Counted from the stretch's first letter, positions 30,308 to 41,101 are shown. The stretch: 64,000 bases of DNA from Bacteroidota bacterium (GCA_022571715.1 JACZXH010000005.1:1-64000); one strand, 5' to 3'. Numbers and translations: made by a program. Notes: generated by a model not told the origin, from the letters alone.

Positions 30308-31771
30308 CTATGCTTCCATAATTTTGCTGAGCAAAGTGCTAAGCGGCACTGATACAATGCTCGAAGCATAATCCGACATTCCATACGGAATTATGACATT
30401 ATCATGGCTAATAATAGCTCCACACGTATAAACGACATTAGGTACATATCCCTCCATTTCATCCTGCCTTGGAACCAGTAGCGGTTCACGGAGTCTTCCC
30501 AATTCTTTGGTAGGATCATTTAAATCAAACAGTGCGGCACCAAGACAGTAAGTTCGCAGTGGTCCGACACCATGTGTAATTACCAGCCAACCCTTTTCGG
30601 TCTCCATGGGTGATCCACAGTTTCCAACCTGGGCAAATTCCCAGAAATAACGCGGTTCCTGAATTTTTATTGGATTTTCCCACACAGTAAGGTTTTCTGA
30701 AAACGAAACGTAATTGTTAATGCCGTCTATCCGGCTCAACATAACATATTTACCATCTATTTTTCTGGGAAAAAGAGCCAGGTTTTTGTTTTGTGCACCC
30801 TCCCCATGCATGGGCCGCATTTTGAAATTATAAAAATCGTGGGTTTCAATCATCTTAGGAAGAATGGCGTGTCCGTCATATGCGGTATACGTGCCGTAGT
30901 AGGTTACTCTGCCATTATCGTCCACAAATTTTACAAACCGGGCGTCTTCGATCCCATTTTTTTCCTTTTCTGAAACCGGGAAGATCACTCTTTCAGATAT
31001 ATCAGTATCCATGGAAAAATGGATTTCGTAATGTGAATCAGCAAGCCATATTATTTCCTTCAAAGCAACCTGTCCTTCCATTGTAAGCTCATTCATTTCC
31101 AATGCACGCTCAACCACTTTGGTCAGTTCACTGTAAATAAAAGTTTCACCCAGATTCTTAAGTACTATATTCGAAAGCTTTTTAGGTACTTTCATGTCTT
31201 TTAACTTTTGCGCAAAATGCGCGGTGTTGTATGTATGCAGCTTAAGAAAACCGGCCTCTTCAATTCGGTCGCCAACAGGTGCAAATTCAAAATCGCCTTT
31301 GCTATCGATTACACCCGCTCTGAAAACGATCGATGATATATGACCTTCACCTATAGCCCGGAAACTGATAATTATCCGCTTTTTCCCTTCTACCAGTCCA
31401 TATTGGTCAGGTGCTTCGACTATTGACGGATTAAAAAATGCGGCTGATTCCAGTGAGTATTCCATTGTGAAGTAGGATCCAATCAGCAGTTTTTTGTGCG
31501 TTGAAATTGTTTTTAATTTCACCTCCAACTGGTCAAATAATGGCGTTACAATTTTATAATGTTTTTCCAACGTTTTTGTAACGTTTCTGTGTCTTATAGC
31601 AAATTTTGAAAGCACTATTTGTAATACGCTTTCTGATTCCGCCTGATCCATATTTAATACCTTTTGGATTATTCCTTTATTTCTTTCATCACCATAAGAC
31701 ATGAAACGTAAAATTGTTCTGGTAGGATCCGGATAAAACCGGTTTGGCTTTCTGTTTACTTTAATTCTCAT
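30308..31771 (-). CDS. GH130 family glycosidase/phosphorylase, long form, paralogue of 22243..23499
   Basis: FNPSIVEAPDQ...RIIISFRAIGEGHISSIVFRAGVID, NGIEDARFVKFVDDNGRVTYYGTYTAYDG, NCGSPMETEKGWLVITHGVG, EMEGYVPNVVYTCG. Confidence 0.88.
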   Translation of the reverse strand: MRIKVNRKPNRFYPDPTRTILRFMSYGDERNKGIIQKVLNMDQAESESVLQIVLSKFAIRHRNVTKTLEKHYKIVTPLFDQLEVKLKTISTHKKLLIGSYFTMEYSLESAAFFNPSIVEAPDQYGLVEGKKRIIISFRAIGEGHISSIVFRAGVIDSKGDFEFAPVGDRIEEAGFLKLHTYNTAHFAQKLKDMKVPKKLSNIVLKNLGETFIYSELTKVVERALEMNELTMEGQVALKEIIWLADSHYEIHFSMDTDISERVIFPVSEKEKNGIEDARFVKFVDDNGRVTYYGTYTAYDGHAILPKMIETHDFYNFKMRPMHGEGAQNKNLALFPRKIDGKYVMLSRIDGINNYVSFSENLTVWENPIKIQEPRYFWEFAQVGNCGSPMETEKGWLVITHGVGPLRTYCLGAALFDLNDPTKELGRLREPLLVPRQDEMEGYVPNVVYTCGAIISHDNVIIPYGMSDYASSIVSVPLSTLLSKIMEA

Positions 31772-31928
31772 TCTTAAAATTTAGATTTAGATTAAAAAGC
31801 GGAAATAAAAATGGTGATAAAATTTATAAAATAATAACAAGAACTGATTTTAGTTGATAATTATGATATGGAATTTGGCGGAGATTCACCATAACAATAA
31901 ACAGCAATGTAATTCGATACACTGTATA

Positions 31929-32314
31929 ATGAAATATTTCTATCTTCTAATTTTCATTACTGCTCGCCAGGCAAGTTTTGCGTAAATCGTGTTTAAAGGA
32001 ATCAGTGTTACTGATTTCGGAAATAATATTGAGGGTTGACATAAATTAAGGAAGGGCATTTTAGTTATGCCTTTAATAGAATAAAATTTGAAACAACTGG
32101 CTACTTTGATGAGGCAAACAAAATTCCGGAAGATGATCAGGCGGAAATATCATTTACCTGTAAGAAACCTACAAACATTGTATTTGAAGATACATACGCC
32201 AAACTTGTGAATATGTTTGGAATGGAGGACTCCAATAAAGATTATATACCTCCGAATGCGGACAAAGATGACTATGTGCAAATTGCAAAACTCATCAAAA
32301 AGGAAAAACGGTAA
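31929..32314 (+). pseudogene. Decayed secreted-protein gene of unknown family
   Basis: Signal-peptide ORF MKYFYLLIFITARQASFA* at 31929 followed by internal stops; an 89-codon open frame without ATG at 32045..32314 reads IKEGHFSYAFNRIKFETTGYFDEANKIPEDDQAEISFTCKKPTNIVFEDTYAKLVNMFGMEDSNKDYIPPNADKDDYVQIAKLIKKEKR*. Confidence 0.5.
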
Positions 32315-32465
32315 TAATCCGAAACAGGGCAGTAGAAAGTTGTCAAAAAAACATTATGGTAAGCCTTATATGGAGAAACAACAGTGGGCTGAATATTGTT
32401 TTTTCAAATCCTGAAAAATAACGTCTTTTAATCATAATCAGAAATTTAAAACCCTCTTGCCGAAT

Positions 32466-33857
32466 TCAGGCACCTGCACGGATTTCTTCCACCTCTGCGA
32501 TCTCCTTGGCCACCGGTGTTCCAAGTAATCGGCTGCCGCTGGAAGTTATCATGAAATTTTCTTCAATACGAATTCCGCCAAAATCAAGATATTCGTCCAA
32601 TTTACTGAAATTGATAAAATCCGCTGATTTCTTCTCATTTTTCCATTTCTCAATTAATGGCGGAATAAAATATATACCCGGTTCAATAGTCAGGACGTAC
32701 CCTGGCACCAGCTTTTTTGCAAGGCGAAGAAAATTCAGACCGAATTGTTCCGATTTATCAGTGGACTCATCGTAACCCACATACTTTTCACCGAAATTTT
32801 CCATGTCATGTACATCCAGCCCCATCATATGGCCGAGTCCATGTGGGAAAAACAGCGCATGGGCTCCGGCTGATACCGCCTCCTGCGTATCGCCTTTCAT
32901 AATCCCGATCGTCTTCAGCCCGTCAACAATCGTATTTGACGCCAGTAAATGAACCTCTTTATACGGAATGCCCGGCTTCAAAGCTTCGATCGCTGCATTC
33001 TGGGCATTCAATACAATTTGATATACGTCAGACTGCTTACCGGTAAAAGTACCGGAGACAGGAAATGTACGGGTCATATCGCCGGCGTAATGCATCCCCG
33101 ATTCTGCACCTGCATCCACCAGCAATAACTGACCTTCTTTCAATGTATTGTTGTAATGGTGATTATGGAGTACCTCCCCCCTGATCGAAACAATGGGTGA
33201 AAATGATACACCCGGACCTTCTTCTAATGCGATCCTGTAAATTTCAGCCATTACATGTTGCTCTTTCATGCCGGGTCGTGCATACTCCATAGCCCTGAGA
33301 TGCATTTTTGAGGTAATGCTTACCGCTTTATCCAGCTCCGCAATTTCTTCATCTCCCTTAATTAAACGCTGATCAACTATATTCTTAGTTAATTCTATTG
33401 AAATGCCCTTTTTTACCTCCTCCACAGATTTACCAAACAGCCCGGAAAGAAAAAGATATTGCCGGTATCTGTACGGAAGCAGGTAGTGAATTTTCAACCC
33501 TTTTTCGGCCGATTCTTTTATATATGTATTAAGGACCGATAAAGGCTGCACATCACTTATACCACATCGGGCTGCCTGATCATGGATCAGTATCTGGGTC
33601 CCGGTCCAGACTACGTCGTCCATAGAAGGATTGTCCCCAAATACGATATCACTCCCCTTTTCATTATCTATAACAGCCGCAAGCCCAGGTTTATCCAATC
33701 CGAAATAATAAAGAAAAGTACTATCCTGGCGGAATGTATATACATTGTCCTTATAGTTCATGCCTACCTCCTCATTCCCCAATAAAAGTATAACGCCATT
33801 ACCTGTTTTTTCTCTTAGTTCGTTTCTGCGTGCGATATAAATATCCTTTGAAAACAT
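32466..33857 (-). CDS. Aminopeptidase P family (Xaa-Pro aminopeptidase, M24)
   Basis: LLLVDAGAESGMHYAGDMTRTFPVSG, FFPHGLGHMMGLDVHD, LTIEPGIYF, GGIRIEENFMI: M24 metal ligands. Confidence 0.95.
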   Translation of the reverse strand: MFSKDIYIARRNELREKTGNGVILLLGNEEVGMNYKDNVYTFRQDSTFLYYFGLDKPGLAAVIDNEKGSDIVFGDNPSMDDVVWTGTQILIHDQAARCGISDVQPLSVLNTYIKESAEKGLKIHYLLPYRYRQYLFLSGLFGKSVEEVKKGISIELTKNIVDQRLIKGDEEIAELDKAVSITSKMHLRAMEYARPGMKEQHVMAEIYRIALEEGPGVSFSPIVSIRGEVLHNHHYNNTLKEGQLLLVDAGAESGMHYAGDMTRTFPVSGTFTGKQSDVYQIVLNAQNAAIEALKPGIPYKEVHLLASNTIVDGLKTIGIMKGDTQEAVSAGAHALFFPHGLGHMMGLDVHDMENFGEKYVGYDESTDKSEQFGLNFLRLAKKLVPGYVLTIEPGIYFIPPLIEKWKNEKKSADFINFSKLDEYLDFGGIRIEENFMITSSGSRLLGTPVAKEIAEVEEIRAGA

Positions 33858-34061
33858 TTTTTATAATTATTAGAATTTCAGTTCCGGTTTAGCCCAATAC
33901 CGGCAACTGGCGGAATATACAAAATAATCCAATTTTTAAACGCAGGTGCGTATCAAGTAAATTATGTAAGCAAATACAGAACTTTATTTATCATCGGGGA
34001 TATATCCTTTTTTGTACTGATTTAACGAATCGCAGCAGACTGCTTTGATTTACAGAATTCA

Positions 34062-35117
34062 TTACCGCAATATAAATCCCGTTTTTAACGGATCATGAGG
34101 ATCGATCAGGAACTCATGCTGCCCTGTGATGTAGGCTGTCCCACGAACCCGTGGTATTACGGCATCGAAATTTCCATACGTAAGCGAATCCTGAACTGAA
34201 CATTCAAACGTAGTACCCAAAATACTTTCGATGATCATTGGTTCGTGTATTTTGATTTCACCCCTTTTATAATGAATGGCCATCCGGGCTGAAACTCCCG
34301 AACCTGTCGGGCTTCTGTCAACTTCGCCATTTGCGAAAATGCACACATTGCGGCTGTCTGCTTCTTCAGAAACAGGTTCATCGATAAAAATAGTACCATA
34401 CAAAAAGCCAAGTTCTTTTTCATATGGGTGCACAATAGTTGTATCACTTGCCATTACAGCATGTTTAATCTTCATCCCCGCTTCGATAAGCTGATGATAG
34501 TTATCTGGTATGCATTCAATTTGAAGCTTCGTGGCATCCGTAAATACATAGTAAGCTCCGCCATAAGCGAGGTCGTATTGTACCTGACCCATCCCTTCTA
34601 CATCCACAACGTTATCGAGCGAAACCACAAAAGAAGGCACATTATCAAACGAAACTGATTCCACTTCATCATTTTGTATATGGACATACGCCTTCAACAA
34701 CCCACAAGGTGTATCAATCATTATCTCGGTGACAGGCATTTTTAAATCTACCCATCCTAGTTCAACGGCAAGTTTTGCAATCGCAATAATAGCATGACCA
34801 CACATGGTGCTATACCCTTCATTGTGCATAAAAATAATCCCGAAATGCGCATTATCTGAAACCGGTGGCGTGAGCAAACATCCATACATATCGGCATGTC
34901 CACGAGGTTCAAACATCAGCGTTGTTCGCAGATGATCATAATGCTTTCGTACATAATCCCGCATTTCCAAAATGGAATTACCTTTAATTTCCGGAAATCC
35001 ACCTACAATTACACGCAATGGTTCACCAGCGGTATGCATATCAATGGTATTAATCCTGAGCCAATTGTCAGGAGGTGTTAAATGTTTGTCTTTACTGATA
35101 TTTTGAAATGTATCCAT
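34062..35117 (-). CDS. Proline racemase family, probable trans-3-hydroxy-L-proline dehydratase
   Basis: First site STMCGHAII keeps Cys; second site DRSPTGSGVSARMA has Thr instead of the racemase Cys, the residue pattern of T3LHyp dehydratases. Confidence 0.85.
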   Translation of the reverse strand: MDTFQNISKDKHLTPPDNWLRINTIDMHTAGEPLRVIVGGFPEIKGNSILEMRDYVRKHYDHLRTTLMFEPRGHADMYGCLLTPPVSDNAHFGIIFMHNEGYSTMCGHAIIAIAKLAVELGWVDLKMPVTEIMIDTPCGLLKAYVHIQNDEVESVSFDNVPSFVVSLDNVVDVEGMGQVQYDLAYGGAYYVFTDATKLQIECIPDNYHQLIEAGMKIKHAVMASDTTIVHPYEKELGFLYGTIFIDEPVSEEADSRNVCIFANGEVDRSPTGSGVSARMAIHYKRGEIKIHEPMIIESILGTTFECSVQDSLTYGNFDAVIPRVRGTAYITGQHEFLIDPHDPLKTGFILR

Positions 35118-35277
35118 AGCTGTTTAACCTTCCTTAAAAATATGAAACTGAAATTCCAATTCCAGACATTTCAATAAAAACATCGGCTTTACATTACATT
35201 TACACAAACGGTACGTCTGTTACAAAATTATTTTATAGCTTGTACATTCTAAAAAAAGTTCAAGCAAACCCTTTCAT

Positions 35278-38142
35278 ATGAAAAAGATCATTTTTCGTTT
35301 GTTATCAACAGCAATTATAGTTGCCTTTATTGCATGTTCACCAAAAAGTGAGCAGCCAGTAGCTGAAGAACTGCGTATTGATTTCGAGAAATATACACTC
35401 GAAAACGGCCTCAATGTTGTATTACATCATGACAATTCAGACCCGATTGTATCTGTGGCTATTATGTACCATGTAGGATCAAACCGGGAAAAGCCCGGAC
35501 GTACCGGATTTGCACATTTGTTTGAGCACATGCTATTTCAGGAATCTGAAAATGTACCTCAAGACCAGTTTTTTAAGAAGATTCAGGATGCCGGAGGAAC
35601 ATTAAACGGAGGCACATGGCATGATGGCACAGTGTATTATGAAGTGGTTCCAAAAAATGCACTCGAAATGGTATTATGGCTTGAATCTGACCGGATGGGA
35701 TTCCTCATAAATACGGTTACCGAAGCCGCATTTATTAACCAACAGGAAGTGGTTCAGAATGAGAAACGTCAGCGTGTGGATAACCGTCCGTACGGTCACA
35801 CAAATTATGTAATAAGCAAGAATATTTTCCCGGAAGAACATCCGTATAACTGGCAGGTAATCGGTGAACTTGTGGATCTTCAAAATGCAACTGTTGAAGA
35901 TGTAAAGGAGTTTTACCGTAATTTTTATGGTCCTAACAATGCTACACTTGTTATCGCGGGCAATTTTGAAACCGAACAATCAAAACAGCTCATTGAAAAA
36001 TACTTTGGCGAAATTAAAAGAGGCGTTGATGTGTCCGTACTTGAAGTACAGAATGTTACCCTGTCTAATTCCAAAAGGCTGTTCCATGAAGATAATTTTG
36101 CTACCGCCCCACAAATTAACATGGTATGGCCCACGATAGAACAGTATAACAAAGATGCCTATGCGCTTGATTTCCTTGCTGAAATAATTTCTGAAGGTAA
36201 AAAAGCACAACTCTATAAAGTGCTTGTAAAAGAGAAAAATTTAACATCAGATACGTATGCATGGAACGATGCAAGAGAGATTACCGGAATGTTTCGAATA
36301 CGGATTACGGCCAATCACGATATCCCCCTTGACTCGGTCCAACAGGGAATACATGAAGCGTTTGCTTTGCTTGAAGAGACCGGCGTGTCAGATCGTGATG
36401 TGGAACGAATCAAAGCCAGTCTTGAAACCGGTTTTTATAACAGTATTAGCAGTATCCTTGGTAAATCCTTCCAACTTGCCCAGTACAATGTATTCGCCGG
36501 CGACCCGGGTTTTATCGAAAGAAATATTGCGAACATCAAGGCGGTTACTAAAGAAGACGTAATGGCTGTTTATGAAAAATATATCAAAGACAAACCACAT
36601 GTCATTACTAGTTTTGTACCTAAAGGGCAACCTGAACTTGCAGTTTCTGATTCCGAACGTGCACATGTTGTGGAAGAAAAAATCGTAGAAAATATAGACC
36701 AGGAATTAGCAGATACCGGTGAACTTGAAATTGAAAAAACGCCCTCCAGCATTGACCGGTCGGTTGAGCCGGGAAAAGGCCCGGATCCTACACTTAACAT
36801 TCCAGAACAATGGACCGCCACACTCGACAATGGATTGAATATCTACGGAATCATGCACACGGAACTTCCACTGGTTCAGTTTAGTCTTATTATTGAAGGT
36901 GGTCATTTGCTGGATGACTTCGATAAAATAGGGGTAGCCAATCTTATGACAGATATAATGATGGAAGGCACAAAAAATAAAACACCTGAAGAACTGGAGG
37001 AAGAGATCGATTTGCTAGGTGCTAATATCAATATGTTTACGGGTAGTCAATCTATCACCATAACTGCAAATTGTCTATCACGAAACTTTGAAAAGACACT
37101 GACACTGGTAGAAGAAATACTGCTTGAACCACGCTGGGACGAAGACGAATTTACGTTGATCAAAACAAAAACCATAAACCAGATAAAGCGTAATGCAGGC
37201 AACCCGTCATCAGTGGCCAGAAACGTGTATAATAAATTGTTGTATGGAGAAGAACATATGCTGGGATATGACACGTTCGGTACCGAAGAGCAGGTTAGCG
37301 AAATAACCATTGATGATTTGAAATCATTTTATAACAACAATTATTCTCCTACCGTAGCGAGATTTCATATTGCAGGCAATGTATCAAACGAACGGGTACT
37401 TTCGGCGCTTGAAAGTTTAGATGAAAACTGGAAGCCTAAAGATGTTGCTATTCCTGAATATACACTTCCCGACCAGCCTGATAAAGCCAGACTCTATTTT
37501 GTGGACTTCCCTGACGCCAAGCAATCAGTAATCAATATCGGATATCTAGCCCTGGATCGCACTGATGAAGATTATTTTCCGGCAACAGTTATGAATTATA
37601 AGTTAGGCGGGTCATTTAGCGGAAATGTGAATCTTATTCTCAGGGAGGAAAAAGGATATACCTACGGTGCCAGAACGAATTTCAGAGGCACGAAAATACC
37701 CGGACCGTTCACTGCTTCGTCAAGTGTACGTACAAATACTACATTTGAGTCTGTAAAAATATTTAAGGAAGAAATGGAGAAGTACCGTGAAGGTATAAGT
37801 GAAGATGACCTTGAATTCACAAAAAATGCGTTGATAAAATCAAATGCAAGGAAATTTGAAACATTGTCGTCGTTAATTGGTATGCTTCAAACCCGCAGCG
37901 CCTACAACTTCCCCGAAGATTATATCAAAAAGGAAGAAGACATCATACGGAATATGACGCTTGAACAACATAAGGCACTTGCACAGAAATATATCACACC
38001 TGATAAAATGATATATTTTGTTACAGGCGATGCAGCAACACAGTTTGAGCAGTTTAAAAACACTGGTTTTGAAGATGTGATCTTACTTGACAAAAATGGT
38101 CAAAAAGTGGACGTGCCGATTGAAATCGATGTATCGAAGTAA
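35278..38142 (+). CDS. M16 family zinc metallopeptidase, two tandem M16 modules, lipoprotein
   Basis: GRTGFAHLFEHMLFQES (HxxEH) with downstream E in VVQNEKRQRVDNRPYG; second inactive half QWTATLDNGLNIYGIMHTELPLVQFSLIIEGGHLLD; lipobox FIACS. Confidence 0.95.
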   Translation: MKKIIFRLLSTAIIVAFIACSPKSEQPVAEELRIDFEKYTLENGLNVVLHHDNSDPIVSVAIMYHVGSNREKPGRTGFAHLFEHMLFQESENVPQDQFFKKIQDAGGTLNGGTWHDGTVYYEVVPKNALEMVLWLESDRMGFLINTVTEAAFINQQEVVQNEKRQRVDNRPYGHTNYVISKNIFPEEHPYNWQVIGELVDLQNATVEDVKEFYRNFYGPNNATLVIAGNFETEQSKQLIEKYFGEIKRGVDVSVLEVQNVTLSNSKRLFHEDNFATAPQINMVWPTIEQYNKDAYALDFLAEIISEGKKAQLYKVLVKEKNLTSDTYAWNDAREITGMFRIRITANHDIPLDSVQQGIHEAFALLEETGVSDRDVERIKASLETGFYNSISSILGKSFQLAQYNVFAGDPGFIERNIANIKAVTKEDVMAVYEKYIKDKPHVITSFVPKGQPELAVSDSERAHVVEEKIVENIDQELADTGELEIEKTPSSIDRSVEPGKGPDPTLNIPEQWTATLDNGLNIYGIMHTELPLVQFSLIIEGGHLLDDFDKIGVANLMTDIMMEGTKNKTPEELEEEIDLLGANINMFTGSQSITITANCLSRNFEKTLTLVEEILLEPRWDEDEFTLIKTKTINQIKRNAGNPSSVARNVYNKLLYGEEHMLGYDTFGTEEQVSEITIDDLKSFYNNNYSPTVARFHIAGNVSNERVLSALESLDENWKPKDVAIPEYTLPDQPDKARLYFVDFPDAKQSVINIGYLALDRTDEDYFPATVMNYKLGGSFSGNVNLILREEKGYTYGARTNFRGTKIPGPFTASSSVRTNTTFESVKIFKEEMEKYREGISEDDLEFTKNALIKSNARKFETLSSLIGMLQTRSAYNFPEDYIKKEEDIIRNMTLEQHKALAQKYITPDKMIYFVTGDAATQFEQFKNTGFEDVILLDKNGQKVDVPIEIDVSK

Positions 38143-38165
38143 TTTCGGTTAATTTCTGCTACAGC

Positions 38166-38208
38166 TTTATAATTTTTCCTGGTTTTTATTGCCGGGAGAA
38201 ATTATAAA
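38166..38208. terminator. Probable bidirectional terminator hairpin between convergent genes
   Basis: Imperfect inverted repeat TTTATAATTTTTCCTGG / CCGGGAGAAATTATAAA between M16 (+) and cysN (-). Confidence 0.5.
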
Positions 38209-39479
38209 ATCATACCTGCCCCTACGGTTTCATTCGTGCCTTCATCGATCAGGACGAGGCTGCCGGTAATACGGTTGCGCGTATATCTGTCATACAAAAG
38301 AGGTCTTGTTGTCCGGATACGGATCCGGGCGATATCATTCATACCAATCTCCTTATCCTCCTCAATGCGGTGCAGCGTATTGATATTTACTTTATAGTTT
38401 ATTTCTTTAACGATACATTTAACGTCATTGGTGATGTGTTTTACAATGTATTTTCCGTTTTGAACTATTTTTTTTTGACTCATCCAGCATATCATCAGTT
38501 CAATATCCTGTTCCATATGTGGCTGGTTGTGTTCCCTCACGATCATGTCTCCCCTGCTGATGTCCAGCTCATCTTCAAGCTGCATGGAAACCGACATTGG
38601 CGCATAGGCTTCCTGTAATTCCCCTTCAAAATTATTGATAGCCTTGATTTTGGTTGAGAACCCCGATGGCAGCACCAGCACTTCGTCACCTGGTTTAAAT
38701 ATTCCACCTGCAATCCTGCCTGCATATCCTCTGTAATCGTGATACGCATTATTTTGAGGCCGGATTACCGTCTGAACAGGAAAACGGCAATCAATGTGAT
38801 TGTGATCGCTTCCGATGTGAATGGTTTCCAGCAGGTACATGAGGGTAGCTCCCTGGTACCATTTCATTTTTTTCGATTTGTGCACCACATTATCCCCAAT
38901 CAGTGCGCTTACAGGCATAAACTGGATATCCTTCACATCCAGTTTCGAGGTAAATCCTTCAATATCATCCCTGATTTTATCATACACCTCCTGGCTGTAA
39001 TCCACCAGGTCCATTTTGTTGATACAGAAAACAATATGCGGAATACCCAGTAAAGCAGCAATAAAGGTGTGTCGTTGTGTTTGTTCGAGCAAACCTTTCC
39101 GGGCATCAACCAGTATCAGTGCGAGGTTCGCCGTTGAAGCCCCGGTTACCATATTTCTGGTATATTGTATATGACCAGGTGTATCAGCAATAATGAATTT
39201 TCGCTTTGGAGTAGCAAAATAGCGGTAAGCTACATCGATCGTGATACCCTGCTCTCGTTCAGCACGCAATCCATCCGTCAGCAATGCCAGATTTACATAG
39301 TCGTCCCCTTTTCGTTTACTTGTCGCTACTATAGCTTCATACTGATCAATAAATATTGATTTTGAATCGTAAAGCAAACGACCTATCAGCGTACTTTTTC
39401 CGTCATCCACACTACCTGCAGTAGTAAACCGCAAAAGTTCCATACCCAGGTACGCTTTGTTGTCTATTTCTGTGTTCAT
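38202..39479 (-). CDS. cysN: Sulfate adenylyltransferase subunit 1 (GTPase)
   Basis: FTTAGSVDDGKSTLIGRLLYDSKSIF, EREQGITIDVAYRYFATPKRKFIIADTPGHIQYTRNMVTGAS, NKMDLVDYS. Confidence 0.97.
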   Translation of the reverse strand: MNTEIDNKAYLGMELLRFTTAGSVDDGKSTLIGRLLYDSKSIFIDQYEAIVATSKRKGDDYVNLALLTDGLRAEREQGITIDVAYRYFATPKRKFIIADTPGHIQYTRNMVTGASTANLALILVDARKGLLEQTQRHTFIAALLGIPHIVFCINKMDLVDYSQEVYDKIRDDIEGFTSKLDVKDIQFMPVSALIGDNVVHKSKKMKWYQGATLMYLLETIHIGSDHNHIDCRFPVQTVIRPQNNAYHDYRGYAGRIAGGIFKPGDEVLVLPSGFSTKIKAINNFEGELQEAYAPMSVSMQLEDELDISRGDMIVREHNQPHMEQDIELMICWMSQKKIVQNGKYIVKHITNDVKCIVKEINYKVNINTLHRIEEDKEIGMNDIARIRIRTTRPLLYDRYTRNRITGSLVLIDEGTNETVGAGMIL

Positions 39480-39589
39480 TTAATTAATATCTGCTCTTAT
39501 TGTATGTATCTTCTTATCAAAATTATTTTATTAATCAGTTTTTTTGAAATATTATTTACTACGTTTCCAGGTAATATTCAAGTTCATTT

Positions 39590-40495
39590 TTAAAAATACC
39601 CTTCCTTCTTCCGGTCTTCCATTGCAGCTTCGGACCGTTTGTCGTCGGCACGTGTGCCTCTTTCGGTAGTTCTTGCAGCAGCCACTTCCCGAATAATCTT
39701 TTCAATGGTATTTGCTTTGGAGATCATAGCCCCGGTACAGGTGGCATCACCTATGGTTCTAAACCTCAAGGTTCTTACTGTTATTTTTTCACCATCCTTT
39801 AATTGCATAAACTCGGTAGCAGCCATGATCACACCATCGCGTTTAAAAGACTTGCGCTTATGCGAAAAGTATAATGAAGGTATTTCGATCTTTTCAGAAT
39901 AAATATACTGCCAGATGTCCATTTCCGTCCAGTTGCTGATCGGAAATACCCTGAAATGCTCGCCGTGATGTTTTCTCCCATTGAAAATATTCCATAGTTC
40001 CGGTCGCTGATTTTTAGGATCCCACTGTCCGAATTCATCACGGTGGGAAAAAAAACGTTCCTTGGCACGGGCCTTTTCTTCATCCCTTCGTGCACCTCCG
40101 ATGGCACAATCGAACTTATATTTTTCAATGGTATCAAGCAACGTAACTGTTTGCAATACATTCCTGCTGGCATTATATCCTTTTTCTTCCACCACACGAC
40201 CCCGGTCAATCGACTCCTGTACAGAGCCAATAATAAGCTCTGCACCAATTTTTTTGATGTACGAATCGCGGAATGTAAGCGTTTCGGGAAAATTATGACC
40301 TGTGTCGATATGCAGGAGTGGAAACGGAATCCGGGCCGGCCAGAATGCCTTTCGGGCCAGATGTGAAACCACAATCGAATCTTTCCCTCCTGAAAACAGC
40401 AGGGCTGCATTTTCAAACTGCGCAAATACTTCGCGCAGCACATATATTGCTTCTGCCTCGAGCTCCTCCAAATGAGTAATACTGTAGGATATCAT
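39590..40495 (-). CDS. cysD: Sulfate adenylyltransferase subunit 2
   Basis: LLFSGGKDSIVVSHLARKAFWPARIPFPLLHIDTGHNFPETLTFRD; C-terminal ERGTRADDKRSEAAMEDRKKEGYF. Confidence 0.97.
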   Translation of the reverse strand: MISYSITHLEELEAEAIYVLREVFAQFENAALLFSGGKDSIVVSHLARKAFWPARIPFPLLHIDTGHNFPETLTFRDSYIKKIGAELIIGSVQESIDRGRVVEEKGYNASRNVLQTVTLLDTIEKYKFDCAIGGARRDEEKARAKERFFSHRDEFGQWDPKNQRPELWNIFNGRKHHGEHFRVFPISNWTEMDIWQYIYSEKIEIPSLYFSHKRKSFKRDGVIMAATEFMQLKDGEKITVRTLRFRTIGDATCTGAMISKANTIEKIIREVAAARTTERGTRADDKRSEAAMEDRKKEGYF

Positions 40496-40498
40496 TAT

Positions 40499-41101
40499 TT
40501 ACTTCTTATTTTTAATCACAGGTAATACGGACCGAAATAGAGTATTCAACGAACCATCAACACTTTCATTATCCGTATTTAGTTCAATAAACGGATTGAC
40601 ACTAGGTTCAAAGGGTGCGTCCAACCCTGTAAAATTCTTAATTTCTCCACTCATTGCCTTTTTATATAACCCTTTAACATCCCGTTCGGCACAAGTTGTA
40701 AAAGAAGCATTGACGTACACCTCATAAAAATCATTCACTCCAATGATCTTTTTCGCCAATTCCCTTATTCGGATGGTGGGACTCACAAATGAACAGATTG
40801 TTACGATTCCGCAATTCACAAAAAGTTTTGCTGCTTCGGCAACACGCCTTATATTTTCCTCCCTGTCTTCATCTGAAAAGCCCAGATCAAAGTTTAACCC
40901 GGTACGCAGGTTATCGCCATCCAGCAATTTGGTCAAAACGCCCTTTTCATAAAGCATGGCTTCAAGTCCTTTAGCCAGTGTGCTCTTTCCTGATCCGCTC
41001 AATCCGGTCATCCAGAGTACGATGCCTTTTTGTCCGAGCAATTTCTCTTTTTTCTCTCTTGGAAGTAGTGAATCAAATATTGGATGAATATTTCTGTCCA
41101 T
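40499..41101 (-). CDS. cysC: Adenylylsulfate kinase
   Basis: LWMTGLSGSGKSTLAKGLEAMLYEKGVLTKLLDGDNLRTGLNFDLGFSDEDREENIRRVAEAAKLF. Confidence 0.97.
   Translation of the reverse strand: MDRNIHPIFDSLLPREKKEKLLGQKGIVLWMTGLSGSGKSTLAKGLEAMLYEKGVLTKLLDGDNLRTGLNFDLGFSDEDREENIRRVAEAAKLFVNCGIVTICSFVSPTIRIRELAKKIIGVNDFYEVYVNASFTTCAERDVKGLYKKAMSGEIKNFTGLDAPFEPSVNPFIELNTDNESVDGSLNTLFRSVLPVIKNKK

Noticed and set aside
39829-40443. 204-aa minus-strand ORF
   Set aside because: Alternate frame inside cysD, whose own frame has all expected motifs.
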